From a virus: 25,395 nucleotides of DNA. Below are positions 1 to 7,186 of this stretch, piece after piece (the stretch's first letter is position 1; each line of letters opens with the position of its first letter). The stretch is from positions 1-25,395 of the IMG/VR virus record IMGVR_UViG_3300048129_000028. One strand, given 5' to 3'. The translations under genes and the position numbers were made by a program. The notes beneath the pieces are model-generated. The model made no database searches. It had not been told where the DNA came from and saw only the letters and a list, made by a program, of their open reading frames with translations.

Positions 1-149
1 ACGCAAAAGCCTTCTGTAGAGGCAAGAGGGATGTGGATGGTAGGTATGATCCCATGTCCCTCTTCGCACTCTCTACGGTCATCCTCGCGTAACTGAGAGG
101 CAACCTGATAGGCAGCCTCCAATGTACATGGGTGAATAAATTTAGACAC
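1..149 (-). CDS. gp13-like virion protein, N-terminal part only
   Basis: Open frame running off the left edge. It starts at a GTG that overlaps the tail tubular B stop and begins MSKFIHPCTLEAA, followed by LREDDRRECEEGHG. The amphipathic, charged start (AAYQVASQLREDDRRE) resembles the small internal virion protein (T7 gp13 position) of podoviruses, and the place right after gp12 matches T7 order. About 49 residues are visible. No ATG fits this frame and no clear Shine-Dalgarno is seen, so the GTG start relies on translational coupling to the upstream gene. Function by position and resemblance only. Confidence 0.6.
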   Translation of the reverse strand, partial: MSKFIHPCTLEAAYQVASQLREDDRRECEEGHGIIPTIHIPLASTEGFC

Positions 150-2850
150 GTTTGTAATAGCGTTGATTATAATCTCCTTCCCATCTCATAGAACGCAGAA
201 CTAATGGATGTGGAAACTCAGACTCAAGAGACATGTTCAGGTTTGTATTCCTTGTATAAACAGGAACTGTCCTTTCTACTTCCGTTACCAGAGGATCTTC
301 ATCAGCTGTATATTCATCCATATATTTAGATTCATATAGGACCTTGTAGTCATCCATGCCATCTCTAGATATAAGGAATTCATAACTACCAATGTCGGCA
401 AAGTTAAAGTTACATCTATGCACCACAAGAGATGCTGTCGTATCTGATCTGAACTGACCTTGCTCAGCCTTAAGTAAATTGATAGTAGGGAGGTCAATTT
501 TAAATTTATACGTCTTCTGTGTTAGTGCTGATTGAGTAGCATCTGTCTGCCAGTAGTCGTAGAATGGACCATCAGTAGGTAGTTTATCTAGGGCAAGTTT
601 AATAAATTTACTAAATCCGTCGTCACCTTCAACAACACAATAGTAATCACCATCAATAACGAAGTGTTGAGCTAAGTTACCAGGCAACTGCCATCTAAAC
701 CAACAGTTTTGAATGCTATTCTGATTAGTTTCAGTAAAATAACGGTAGCCATACACGATATCAGAATCAAACTTACCTACAAATACAACATTAGCTTCTT
801 TCGAATCAGCAATGAGATTCATGCCAGGAGGAATAGTTTTACTTATAATCTTGCTTCTTTCGATAACATCAACAGGACCCTGGTCAAACACATTAGTCAG
901 TTCATAGAACGTGCTATGTGTCGTAGACAATCCCATAAAGCCAATGTTGGTTCCAAGGGCAAATGGTCTAGTCTCAATATCAAACTCATATCTGCTTATC
1001 TCGGAGATCTTGGCAGTACTGGGACTCAGGATGTCGTTGGATGTATCCAGCCTAAACTGCTGATACTTACTAAACAGAATCATGCCACTGTTGATAACAA
1101 TAGCATCTTGCAGAACTGAGCTAAAGTTAGTAGAAACACTAAGATCAACAGGGTCGCTGGATGACACACCTAGAGCAGAAGAGGGAAACCAATTAAATAA
1201 ATCGCCAGCACTTGACATAACGACATTCTCTTCGCTCAGAAATACAAGTCTATTTCTGTAGAAGTGAACATTAGATATAGGGCTATCCACAAAACTAGGA
1301 TTAAAATCATCACTACCGCAAGTCCTGTTGTTGTAATCAACGGCAGATGCAATAAAAGCTGGATCGCCATTAGCTTTATTAGCAAAGATAATGACATGAG
1401 GCATATCTGATGAGTTCAGAATAGTGTTAGAACCAGGCTCTGCTACTTCTTCCCAATATCCAGTTGCGGCTTCTCCTTGACCAGAGCTTACCTCACCATA
1501 ATTAGATTTAAACTGAACAAAATAGTCATCATCATCAGAGAAGGAATTAGCCACCTTGACAACAAGACCGTCCTTACATTCAATAGGGAGTCGGGATACA
1601 TTATTGACGACAACATAAGGGTTATTTTGATCCTCATCTGTGTTACTCAGGATGTTCATTAAATCCTTTTCACTTGTAGAAACAGTGAATGCTTCGTCAT
1701 GATGTATGTATAACCCGTTGCCTACAATGTCTATCTTTGCAGCGAGCAAAGGGGTATTGTTTTGAATTTCTGTTTTTAACTGTGTTAGAACATCGTTAAT
1801 CTTAACTACTACATTACCGCTGCTAGGTGTGGTGACACCTGTAATTGCATACTGAGTAGATGCGTAGACGGTTTTAACTTCAGTTACTTCGATGATGTAA
1901 TAAACATCATTACCAGTAGGCCTCGGTGGACCTTTTGCACCAGATTGAGATACCAGAACTTGGTCGCCAACTCTCCAATTAGTACCACCAGCTATAAGAT
2001 CAAGTGTGGTTCGATATCTACATTTAACGCTGTTTTTGCCTTGTACTTGGACGCCGACTGTGTTGATATTGATCTGCAAACCTTGCTGACCACGCCTACC
2101 ACCTCTAAATTCATAGGTATCATCAAAATCAATAATTTGATTAAACTGCGCAGGACAAGAAGGGTCTTCATTGGCATCCTTGCGAGTGTTAACTACATCA
2201 ATTAGATTGATTTTAGTAGCCACAGTATACTGAGCATTAGGTGCTGTATTGTTAAGTAGGTCAATACCAAGAAGATACTCCCTACCATAAACTAGCTGTG
2301 TAATTTCTATAAATGCTTCAAATGGTCTTCTGTTATCACTTTTAGATGTAGTTACAATGTTCTCAGGATTAGTGACTACTGTAAAATTGTTAACAGTGAC
2401 GGCCTTTAGTCCATTGTTTTCTGTATGGACAAAGTAGGGATAACGCTCACAATTAAGTAGTTGGTTGAAATCTATATTACCTTCGTTAATTTGTTTAGTA
2501 GTGAGCGGTTCCTGACTATAAAATACATCCACATTATTTCCATTCATATCATAGGCATGAAAGCTACCAGCCTGATTGATATAAAACAAATAGTTTTCTT
2601 GGGTCTTGGTTATTGTATTTTGTCTAATAAATGGAAACCACGTACCATTCTGCGGTGTATTAGATTGGGTACATTCATCATATAAAAATTCTTTCAACAA
2701 CTGGAAGCCAGGTCTTTTATACAGACCATGTACAAGATCAGGGTAAGCATTCAGACAATCCCTTAGCTGGCCTGGTTTTTTTAGTTCGTCTGGCTGGTCA
2801 GAAATACCACCAGTTGCATAGTTAGGAATAATCTGTGAAACGCTGCTCAT
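142..2850 (-). CDS. tail tubular protein B (T7 gp12-like)
   Basis: 902-aa structural protein, the nozzle of the short podoviral tail. The N-terminus (PNYATGGISDQPDE, then CLNAYPDLVHGLYKRPG) is the typical start of gp12 proteins, in which a conserved loop rejects bad or empty starts and a 'KRPG' motif follows. The body is beta-rich with few charged helices and contains the segment FYRNRLVFLS..NVVMSSAGDLFNWF that recurs in tail tube B proteins. The length is somewhat above T7 gp12 (about 794 aa). Its ATG overlaps the stop of the tail tubular A gene (ATGA), so the two are translationally coupled and co-transcribed downstream of the terminator at 3510-3539. In the T7 virion gp12 binds the gp11 ring. 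Confidence 0.93.
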   Translation of the reverse strand: MSSVSQIIPNYATGGISDQPDELKKPGQLRDCLNAYPDLVHGLYKRPGFQLLKEFLYDECTQSNTPQNGTWFPFIRQNTITKTQENYLFYINQAGSFHAYDMNGNNVDVFYSQEPLTTKQINEGNIDFNQLLNCERYPYFVHTENNGLKAVTVNNFTVVTNPENIVTTSKSDNRRPFEAFIEITQLVYGREYLLGIDLLNNTAPNAQYTVATKINLIDVVNTRKDANEDPSCPAQFNQIIDFDDTYEFRGGRRGQQGLQININTVGVQVQGKNSVKCRYRTTLDLIAGGTNWRVGDQVLVSQSGAKGPPRPTGNDVYYIIEVTEVKTVYASTQYAITGVTTPSSGNVVVKINDVLTQLKTEIQNNTPLLAAKIDIVGNGLYIHHDEAFTVSTSEKDLMNILSNTDEDQNNPYVVVNNVSRLPIECKDGLVVKVANSFSDDDDYFVQFKSNYGEVSSGQGEAATGYWEEVAEPGSNTILNSSDMPHVIIFANKANGDPAFIASAVDYNNRTCGSDDFNPSFVDSPISNVHFYRNRLVFLSEENVVMSSAGDLFNWFPSSALGVSSSDPVDLSVSTNFSSVLQDAIVINSGMILFSKYQQFRLDTSNDILSPSTAKISEISRYEFDIETRPFALGTNIGFMGLSTTHSTFYELTNVFDQGPVDVIERSKIISKTIPPGMNLIADSKEANVVFVGKFDSDIVYGYRYFTETNQNSIQNCWFRWQLPGNLAQHFVIDGDYYCVVEGDDGFSKFIKLALDKLPTDGPFYDYWQTDATQSALTQKTYKFKIDLPTINLLKAEQGQFRSDTTASLVVHRCNFNFADIGSYEFLISRDGMDDYKVLYESKYMDEYTADEDPLVTEVERTVPVYTRNTNLNMSLESEFPHPLVLRSMRWEGDYNQRYYKRV

Positions 2851-3485
2851 CGTGCAAGTGCTCTATAAGGTTGATAGCTTCTATACATTGATCCATCTGG
2901 TGAACCAAAGATAGTGTGGTCACCTTGATTACATTCGTACTCCAGACATGATGCTCGTGCTTGTGACTCTTGCGAACCTAAAAGCTGTACCAACTGAGGG
3001 TTGGTAACCAGCTGTGTAGCAGCACGACCGCTAGCACGTAGAGTGATATAACGCTTGAATACCGAAGGTAGCTCTTCATAATCCCACTTCCAAGTAATAT
3101 CAAAGCAGATCTTTACTTGTGAGTCGAATGTATAAGTGTGGTTATATTTGTCATACACTTTGCCTCCTCTCAATACAAAATCAGTAGTCCGATAAGTAGC
3201 GTTATCGTACATATCAATACGGAGAACATTCTCCGGTACATAGATCTGTCCATTTGCATCCGGTGTGAGTGGATAGTTAAGTTCACGATTAAATACCCAT
3301 CCTTCATTCTGTACATCAGTGTTAACCTCCATTAGGAGCTGATGGATAAAAGCAATCTCAGGGTTTATATATGTCAGCTCACCATCAGTCTTGTTATAGA
3401 TACGACTGATAGGTGCTTGCCCGATGCTCCCAAGTATTGAGTTGACGCTGGAGAGTTCGGTCTCAGTTTGAATGGTTGTATTCAT
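2847..3485 (-). CDS. tail tubular protein A (T7 gp11-like)
   Basis: 212-aa structural protein that forms the ring joining portal to nozzle. The start of the mature fold, LSSVNSILGSIGQAPIS, and the later NEGWVFNRE segment are hallmarks of gp11 proteins; the length is close to T7 gp11 (196 aa). It is the first gene after the intrinsic terminator, so its expression depends on readthrough from the capsid operon or on a promoter in the short gap; I see no convincing promoter there. The stop overlaps the start of tail tubular B by four bases. Confidence 0.93.
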   Translation of the reverse strand: MNTTIQTETELSSVNSILGSIGQAPISRIYNKTDGELTYINPEIAFIHQLLMEVNTDVQNEGWVFNRELNYPLTPDANGQIYVPENVLRIDMYDNATYRTTDFVLRGGKVYDKYNHTYTFDSQVKICFDITWKWDYEELPSVFKRYITLRASGRAATQLVTNPQLVQLLGSQESQARASCLEYECNQGDHTIFGSPDGSMYRSYQPYRALAR

Positions 3486-3509
3486 TAATTATCATTCTCA
3501 ATAAAGGTT

Positions 3510-3539
3510 AAAAAAAAGGAGCCTCCGAAGAGACTCCCT
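3510..3539 (-). terminator. intrinsic terminator after the capsid operon
   Basis: On the minus strand an 8-bp stem (GGAGTCTC paired with GAGGCTCC, one G-U) closes a TTCG tetraloop and is followed at once by eight T residues. It sits between the 71-aa gene after capsid and tail tubular A. T7 has its single strong terminator (T-phi) at the same place, just after gene 10, where it lowers expression of tail genes relative to capsid. Very strong by sequence. Confidence 0.93.
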
Positions 3540-3545
3540 TGTTAA

Positions 3546-3761
3546 TTAGGAGCGATCTCGCGCAGGAGAATCGCATTCGACACCAGGATAAGCAAAGCGC
3601 AAAGACGCAGTCTCGCTATAGACAGCAGATGCTGGTACAGCAGAGCCGAAACCTTTAGCGGTTTTAGCAACAGAGGTACGGATAGCTGTGTTGCCACCAC
3701 TGATACCTGATGTGGAACCGGAAACACCATTGTTACCGGATGTAGATGCAGGATTAGCCAT
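3546..3761 (-). CDS. small Ser/Gly/Ala-rich protein downstream of capsid
   Basis: 71-aa protein, MANPASTSGNNGVSGSTSG at its start, low in aromatic and hydrophobic residues in the first half, then a moderately conserved-looking part (SLRFAYPGVECDSP). A strong Shine-Dalgarno (AGGAG, 6 bases before the ATG) supports the start. It lies 12 bases after the capsid stop and just before the terminator, so it is made at the same high level as capsid. I do not recognise the family. The place suggests a minor or decorating virion protein, which is inference. Confidence 0.75.
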   Translation of the reverse strand: MANPASTSGNNGVSGSTSGISGGNTAIRTSVAKTAKGFGSAVPASAVYSETASLRFAYPGVECDSPARDRS

Positions 3762-3773
3762 GTTTATCTCCTA

Positions 3774-5008
3774 TTAGCTAGCTACAAGCTCGATGGCTGC
3801 AGCAGGGTTAAGGACACCGGCACCCATGGCCAAGCGACCAACCACCACGTCACCTTGGTACATTGTCTTCACGTCCGAACCTGTGGTCTGGACTTGAGGA
3901 CCAATGCCTTCGACAACAGCAGCAGCATCACGCATGTAGATGAGGCCAGCGTGGTTGGAGAAGTCACCGGAGTAATCGTTGTTCTCACCATCGACACGCG
4001 CAACAGTACCAGCCATGAAAGGCAGGTTGTTAGAACGACGGATAGAGATGCCAGCGATCTCATAGAGACCTTCACCAGAGTTCAAGGAACCTTGGGAAGC
4101 GCCAAAGTCCCGGTTGAGAATATTTGTGTCAACCTGAGAAATCAATCCGTAGTACTGACGAGGAGACAGCACAGCGAAACGACCCTCAGAAGGTACGTTC
4201 TTCTCATCCAAGATACTTGCCGCTTCAAAGAAGCCATCGACTAAAGCCTGAGCATTCAGTTGATTGCCAGAGCCAAGGTTGATCTGTGAACCACCAGGTT
4301 CGCCAGTGATAGGACTAGCTTCACGAGCGGACTTAGCGATCATGCGGAAGATCTTTTTGTCATAGGACTCAGCAAGAGCATGACCGATCTTTGCAGAAAT
4401 CTCAGACCTCAGGCTGTAATGAGCAAGTGTCTCATCGAGTTCATACAAAAATGCAGAAGCAACCAGCAGGTCATCCATGATGATCGTCTTCTCAGCCACC
4501 GGAGGATCACCGGATCCGAGGATCGGAGTTCCAGGTGTGTGGTAGCCAGCTTCCATACGTCCCGTGTAGATGAACTGCAGGGACTTGCCGTTACGCAGGG
4601 TACGAGACTGGACAGTACCTTTGGCGATACATGCAGACTCGTAAGCTTTGATCATCTCCATGATCATCTCTATTTTTCAATAGAGCACGGACTATATCTT
4701 CACCCGTGAGGGTGTCGGACGCTAGTCATGTTTTACGCGGGACGCTTCCCGCACCATGTAGTCTCTGAACCTTCCCTTCAAGCGTGAAGGGCTTGGCTGC
4801 TGATTGCCTTAGCTATTGCCTTAGGTTTCCAGCAATTCATCCGATTATCAATTTAGGGTTTCTCCTAATTGGGGCAAGATTATTTACCCGAAAAGAGTTT
4901 GAGATAAGTTGCGTACTTGGCATCATAGTTAGCTCCACCTTGGGTAAGGTTAAGAGTTGATGGGTTCTGATTAATAGAACCAATTGGAGTAATAACTGAA
5001 TTAGCCAT
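3774..5008 (-). CDS. major capsid protein (T7 gp10-like), interrupted by a group I intron
   Basis: The gene is in two exons: exon 1 at 4886-5008 (41 codons, MANSVITPIGSINQN to YLKLFSG) and exon 2 at 3774-4658 (EMIKAYESACIAKG to the stop). Splicing out 4659-4885 gives a 335-aa protein, close to T7 gp10A (345 aa). Exon 2 carries RTLRNGKSLQFIYTGR, the G-loop/E-loop region typical of T7-like capsids, and FAVLSPRQYYGLI further on. Without splicing, exon 1 continues one codon and then meets TAA. Exon 2 alone has an in-frame ATG at 4667, but it lacks the conserved N-terminus. HK97-fold shell protein, assembled on the scaffold encoded at 7426-8193. No clear Shine-Dalgarno precedes the ATG at 5008. 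Confidence 0.92.
4659..4885 (-). ncRNA. group I self-splicing intron (IA-like), no ORF
   Basis: 227-nt intron between GGT (codon 41) and GAG of the capsid gene. Visible elements on the minus strand: P1 formed by exon GGGU with intron GCCC, with U-G at the splice site; P2 (AATTAGG/CCTAAATT); P3 (TCGGAT near 4843 with GTCCGA near 4710); P element AATTGCTGGAAACC (4824-4837) and Q element AATCAGCAGCC (P4: GCTG/CAGC); P6a hairpin CCCTTCA-CGCT-TGAAGGG; R element GTTCAGAGACTA (near 4760-4770); an extra hairpin GCGGGA-AGCG-TCCCGC after R, as in subgroup IA; P8 CACCC-TCAC-GGGTG; S element AAGATATAGTCC (4688-4699, P7 GACTA/TAGTC); P9 (4668-4685) with a GAAA loop; terminal G at 4659. P10 can form between ATCTT of the intron start and GAGAT of exon 2. 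No homing endonuclease is encoded. Confidence 0.92.
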
Positions 5009-5085
5009 TATTATAGTTAAAGTAAAAAGTTATCGTTTCTCTTGCTAGCAAAATTTTTTGATTGAAAATGTTAAGGTCTTTTCAT

Positions 5086-5124
5086 TACCGTGCACGGTAG
5101 AGTTGTCGCCTTAGCGGCTCTACC
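5086..5124 (-). promoter_or_regulatory. overlapping palindrome and stem-loop upstream of capsid
   Basis: Two structures share bases. 5086-5099 is a perfect 14-bp palindrome (TACCGTGCACGGTA). 5096-5124 forms a 7-bp stem (GGTAGAG/CTCTACC) with an inner GCC/GGC pairing. The four bases TACC belong to both, so the RNA can form one or the other. There is no T-run, so this is not a simple intrinsic terminator. The sequence just inside, ATTGG....CCGCTAA on the minus strand, loosely resembles the known Syn5 RNA polymerase promoter, so a phage promoter driving capsid is possible. Role is inference. Confidence 0.45.
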
Positions 5125-5126
5125 AA

Positions 5127-5167
5127 TGACTGGGACGGGAGTCGAACCCGCCCTACACCATCAGCCT
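5127..5167 (-). other. tRNA 3'-half-like sequence after doxX
   Basis: On the minus strand a T-arm (GCGGG-TTCGACT-CCCGT) is followed by a 7-base acceptor-like strand CCCAGTC and an A. This is what the 3' half of a tRNA gene looks like. The matching 5' acceptor GACTGGG and a D-arm are absent upstream, where the DoxX gene ends. It is therefore a remnant or mimic and not a tRNA gene. The core is also a 7-bp stem (5133-5153) with a 7-base loop. Confidence 0.5.
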
Positions 5168-5169
5168 AG

Positions 5170-5619
5170 TTATACATTCAATCGTTTTAATAGCAGATAA
5201 TCTATTGCAAACATTCCGCCACCGTTAAATAAAATATTGACTGCTCCACCAAAGTAGAGACCAAGTAATTCAAGCAGATAGATATTAAATCCACTTGTAA
5301 GTATGGCGTGATAGATAGCAATAGTTATGGTGCCTGCTATAGCTAGTGCACCAACTCTAGTAAGAAAACCAGTAATCAGTAACCAGCTACCTACTATTTC
5401 AGAAAATGCTGCTACATAAGATAGAGCAATTGGAAATGGTAAGTGTAATGGTTTTACAAAAGCTTCAGCAAAGTTTTCAATGTTCGCAAGCTTCTCATAA
5501 CCGTGATGTATCAGCAACACACCTACGCACAATCTAATAACAAAAAGTCCAATAGATTTAAGTGGCAGGTTTGGAGGAGACAACAGCACGCGGCTTGCGA
5601 ATGACAATAAATGCGTCAT
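5170..5619 (-). CDS. DoxX-like membrane protein
   Basis: 149-aa integral membrane protein with about four hydrophobic segments. GLFVIRLCVGVLLIHHGYEKL is the DoxX-family first helix with its His-Gly motif; the later segments AFSEIVGSWLLITGFLTRVG and LELLGLYFGGAVNILFNGGG also fit DoxX. DoxX proteins are small membrane proteins linked to redox or thiol stress in bacteria; the exact reaction here is unknown. The ATG at 5619 lies inside the preceding 74-aa gene (62-base overlap); a GTG nearer its stop is an alternative start. The gene sits in a host-derived cargo block with psbA, between scaffold and capsid, so it is probably expressed late with psbA. Family call from motif and topology only. Confidence 0.72.
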   Translation of the reverse strand: MTHLLSFASRVLLSPPNLPLKSIGLFVIRLCVGVLLIHHGYEKLANIENFAEAFVKPLHLPFPIALSYVAAFSEIVGSWLLITGFLTRVGALAIAGTITIAIYHAILTSGFNIYLLELLGLYFGGAVNILFNGGGMFAIDYLLLKRLNV

Positions 5620-5782
5620 TGTTATATCTACGGGTGCCTTTTTCGGGAGCCCATTTAGTGCCAGCACCTTCAATCTCGTAAACTTGAGTTCCGCCAATGA
5701 CGACCTCAAGTTCTTCTGAAGAAAAGCCCAGCTCCTGCAGTGCAGAAGCCAGACTACTCAGGAAATCTACTGTATTTTCCAT
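5558..5782 (-). CDS. hypothetical protein linked to psbA
   Basis: 74-aa soluble protein beginning [19 protein letters not shown]. An amphipathic first helix is followed by a likely beta-rich part (EVVIGGTQVYEIEGAGTKW, then DAFIVIRKPR). The ATG overlaps the psbA stop (TGATG), so it is translationally coupled to psbA. I do not recognise the family. It could be a virion or host-interaction protein; there is no sequence evidence for a photosynthetic role. Confidence 0.65.
   Translation of the reverse strand: MENTVDFLSSLASALQELGFSSEELEVVIGGTQVYEIEGAGTKWAPEKGTRRYNNDAFIVIRKPRAVVSSKPAT
5629..5638 (-). promoter_or_regulatory. possible phage RNA polymerase promoter core
   Basis: The minus strand reads GGCACCCGTA, which matches ten consecutive bases of the promoter reported for the related cyanophage Syn5 RNA polymerase (ATTGGGCACCCGTAA). 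It lies within the 74-aa gene, just before the DoxX ATG, so it could drive doxX and capsid. Only one such match was seen, the flanks differ from the Syn5 site, and the codons (KGTRR) could explain it by chance. Confidence 0.25.
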
Positions 5783-6858
5783 CAACCGATTGCAGGTGCA
5801 GTCAGTGCGACAGGAGTGGACTCAGCAGTAGCGAGATCCAGTGGGAAGTTGTGTGCATTTCTTTCGTGCATCACTTCCATACCAAGACCGGCACGGTTAA
5901 GAATATCTGCCCATGTGTTCACCACATGACCTTCACTCGAATTAATGGATTGATTGAAGTTGAACCCATTGAGGTTAAAAGCCATGGTACTGACGCCGAG
6001 GGAGGTAAACCAGATACCGATAACTGGGAATGCTGCGAGGAAAAAATGCAGTGACCTAGAATTGTTAAAGCTAGCATATTGAAAAATTAGTCGTCCAAAG
6101 TATCCGTGAGCCGCAACGATATTGTAGGTCTCTTCCTCTTGACCAAACTTGTATCCATTGTTGTGGGATTCTTGCTCGGTAGTTTCCCTAATAAGCGAGG
6201 ATGTGACGAGACTTCCATGCATAGCTGAGAAGAGAGCGCCACCAAATACACCAGCGACACCAAGCATATGGAACGGGTGCATGAGAATATTGTGTTCAGC
6301 TTGGAAAACGAGCATATAGTTAAATGTTCCACTGATACCTAGAGGCATAGCATCACTAAAAGATCCTTGTCCAAATGGGTACACAAGGAAGACTGCAGAA
6401 GCTGCAGCAACTGGAGCTGAGTAAGCAACAAAGATCCAGGGACGCATACCTAGTCGATAACTAAGCTCCCATTCTCGTCCCATGTAAGAGTAGATACCAA
6501 TAAGGAAGTGGAACACAACGAGTTGGAAAGGTCCTCCGTTGTACAGCCATTCATCGAGGGTGGCTGCCTCCCAAATCGGATAGAAGTGCAGTCCAATAGC
6601 GTTACTGCTGGGTACGACTGCGCCTGAGATGATGTTGTTCCCGTAAAGGAGGGAACCTGCGACTGGTTCTCTGATTCCATCAATGTCTACTGGTGGTGCT
6701 GCAACGAATGCAGTGACAAAACAAATGGTTGCTGCAAGTAGTGTTGGGATCATAAGGATCCCGAACCAACCAACATACAACCGGTTATTAGTGCTGGTTA
6801 CCCAGCGACAGAACTCATCCCAATTAGAACGAGACTGCTGTTGAATTAATGCGGTCAT
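5782..6858 (-). CDS. psbA: photosystem II D1 protein
   Basis: 358-aa reaction-centre protein, full length. It keeps the host function: electron transfer in PSII of the infected cell's thylakoids, replacing photodamaged D1. The key residues are present, one position lower than in standard numbering because the N-terminus is one residue shorter: Tyr-Z at 160, Asp 169, Glu 188, His 197 and the C-terminal [13 protein letters not shown], which would be cut after Ala to expose the Mn-ligand carboxylate. The residue equivalent to D1-130 is Glu (YMGREWELS), the high-light D1:2 type. No intron interrupts it. It starts a cargo block after the basic-protein genes; a 42-base gap upstream has no convincing promoter. 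Confidence 0.99.
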   Translation of the reverse strand: MTALIQQQSRSNWDEFCRWVTSTNNRLYVGWFGILMIPTLLAATICFVTAFVAAPPVDIDGIREPVAGSLLYGNNIISGAVVPSSNAIGLHFYPIWEAATLDEWLYNGGPFQLVVFHFLIGIYSYMGREWELSYRLGMRPWIFVAYSAPVAAASAVFLVYPFGQGSFSDAMPLGISGTFNYMLVFQAEHNILMHPFHMLGVAGVFGGALFSAMHGSLVTSSLIRETTEQESHNNGYKFGQEEETYNIVAAHGYFGRLIFQYASFNNSRSLHFFLAAFPVIGIWFTSLGVSTMAFNLNGFNFNQSINSSEGHVVNTWADILNRAGLGMEVMHERNAHNFPLDLATAESTPVALTAPAIG

Positions 6859-6900
6859 GTAAATTAAGTATGTTTAGAACCAACCCACCCACCACATCAA

Positions 6901-7050
6901 TTACTTTTTCTTTGCAGTCTTAGCTGCACGCTTAAAGTTTTTAGCTGTTGGCGCACCTTTGGCACCAGGCTTTCTCATCTTTTCACCACTACCAGCAGCA
7001 ATGCGCTTACGCTTAGCGTGGATGTTTGCATAAAGTCCAGGTTTAGCCAT
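6901..7050 (-). CDS. small basic protein, AKPGLYANIHAKRKRI family
   Basis: 49-aa very basic protein, start MAKPGLYANIHAKRKRIAAG, with EKMRKPGAKGAPTA after it and a Lys/Ala tail. The pattern GLYANIHAKRKRI..GSGEKMRKPG..GAPT recurs in many marine phage genomes as a short conserved protein of unknown function. The ATG overlaps the previous stop (TAATG). With its two neighbours it makes a cluster of Lys-rich proteins that might bind DNA during packaging; that is inference. Confidence 0.85.
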   Translation of the reverse strand: MAKPGLYANIHAKRKRIAAGSGEKMRKPGAKGAPTAKNFKRAAKTAKKK

Positions 7051-7184
7051 TACTTTTTCTTCATGTTTTTTGCAATTGCTGATGCCACTTTTGCAGGCAT
7101 CTTAGGGTTCTTTGCTTTTAGCTTTGCTGCAGTGCTAGCAACTTTCTTTTTAGCTGCTGGCTTCTTTCCATAATGTCCAGGCAT
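7050..7184 (-). CDS. small Lys/Ala-rich protein (histone-tail-like)
   Basis: 44-aa protein, MPGHYGKKPAAKKKVAS at its start, almost entirely Lys, Ala and small residues and ending NMKKK. It lies two bases after the DUF6321-like gene and overlaps the start of the next gene by one base. The composition resembles histone H1-like tails and suggests DNA or RNA binding. Similar MPGH(Y)GKK peptides occur next to the other two basic proteins in marine phages. No function can be assigned. Confidence 0.8.
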   Translation of the reverse strand: MPGHYGKKPAAKKKVASTAAKLKAKNPKMPAKVASAIAKNMKKK

Positions 7185-7186
7185 AA

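Noticed and set aside
709-1119. Plus-strand open frames of 60-174 codons opposite the tail, capsid, polymerase and early genes
   Set aside because: All lie opposite well-supported minus-strand genes, without ribosome sites or recognisable motifs.
3542-3730. 62-aa frame on the minus strand overlapping the 71-aa gene
   Set aside because: It has no ribosome site, whereas the 71-aa frame has a strong Shine-Dalgarno and an ATG.
4659-4667. ATG at 4667 as the true start of the capsid gene
   Set aside because: It lies in the intron end; the conserved capsid N-terminus is encoded at 4886-5008, and splicing restores a full-length protein.
5096-5124. Intrinsic terminator upstream of capsid
   Set aside because: The stem is good but no run of T follows on either strand.
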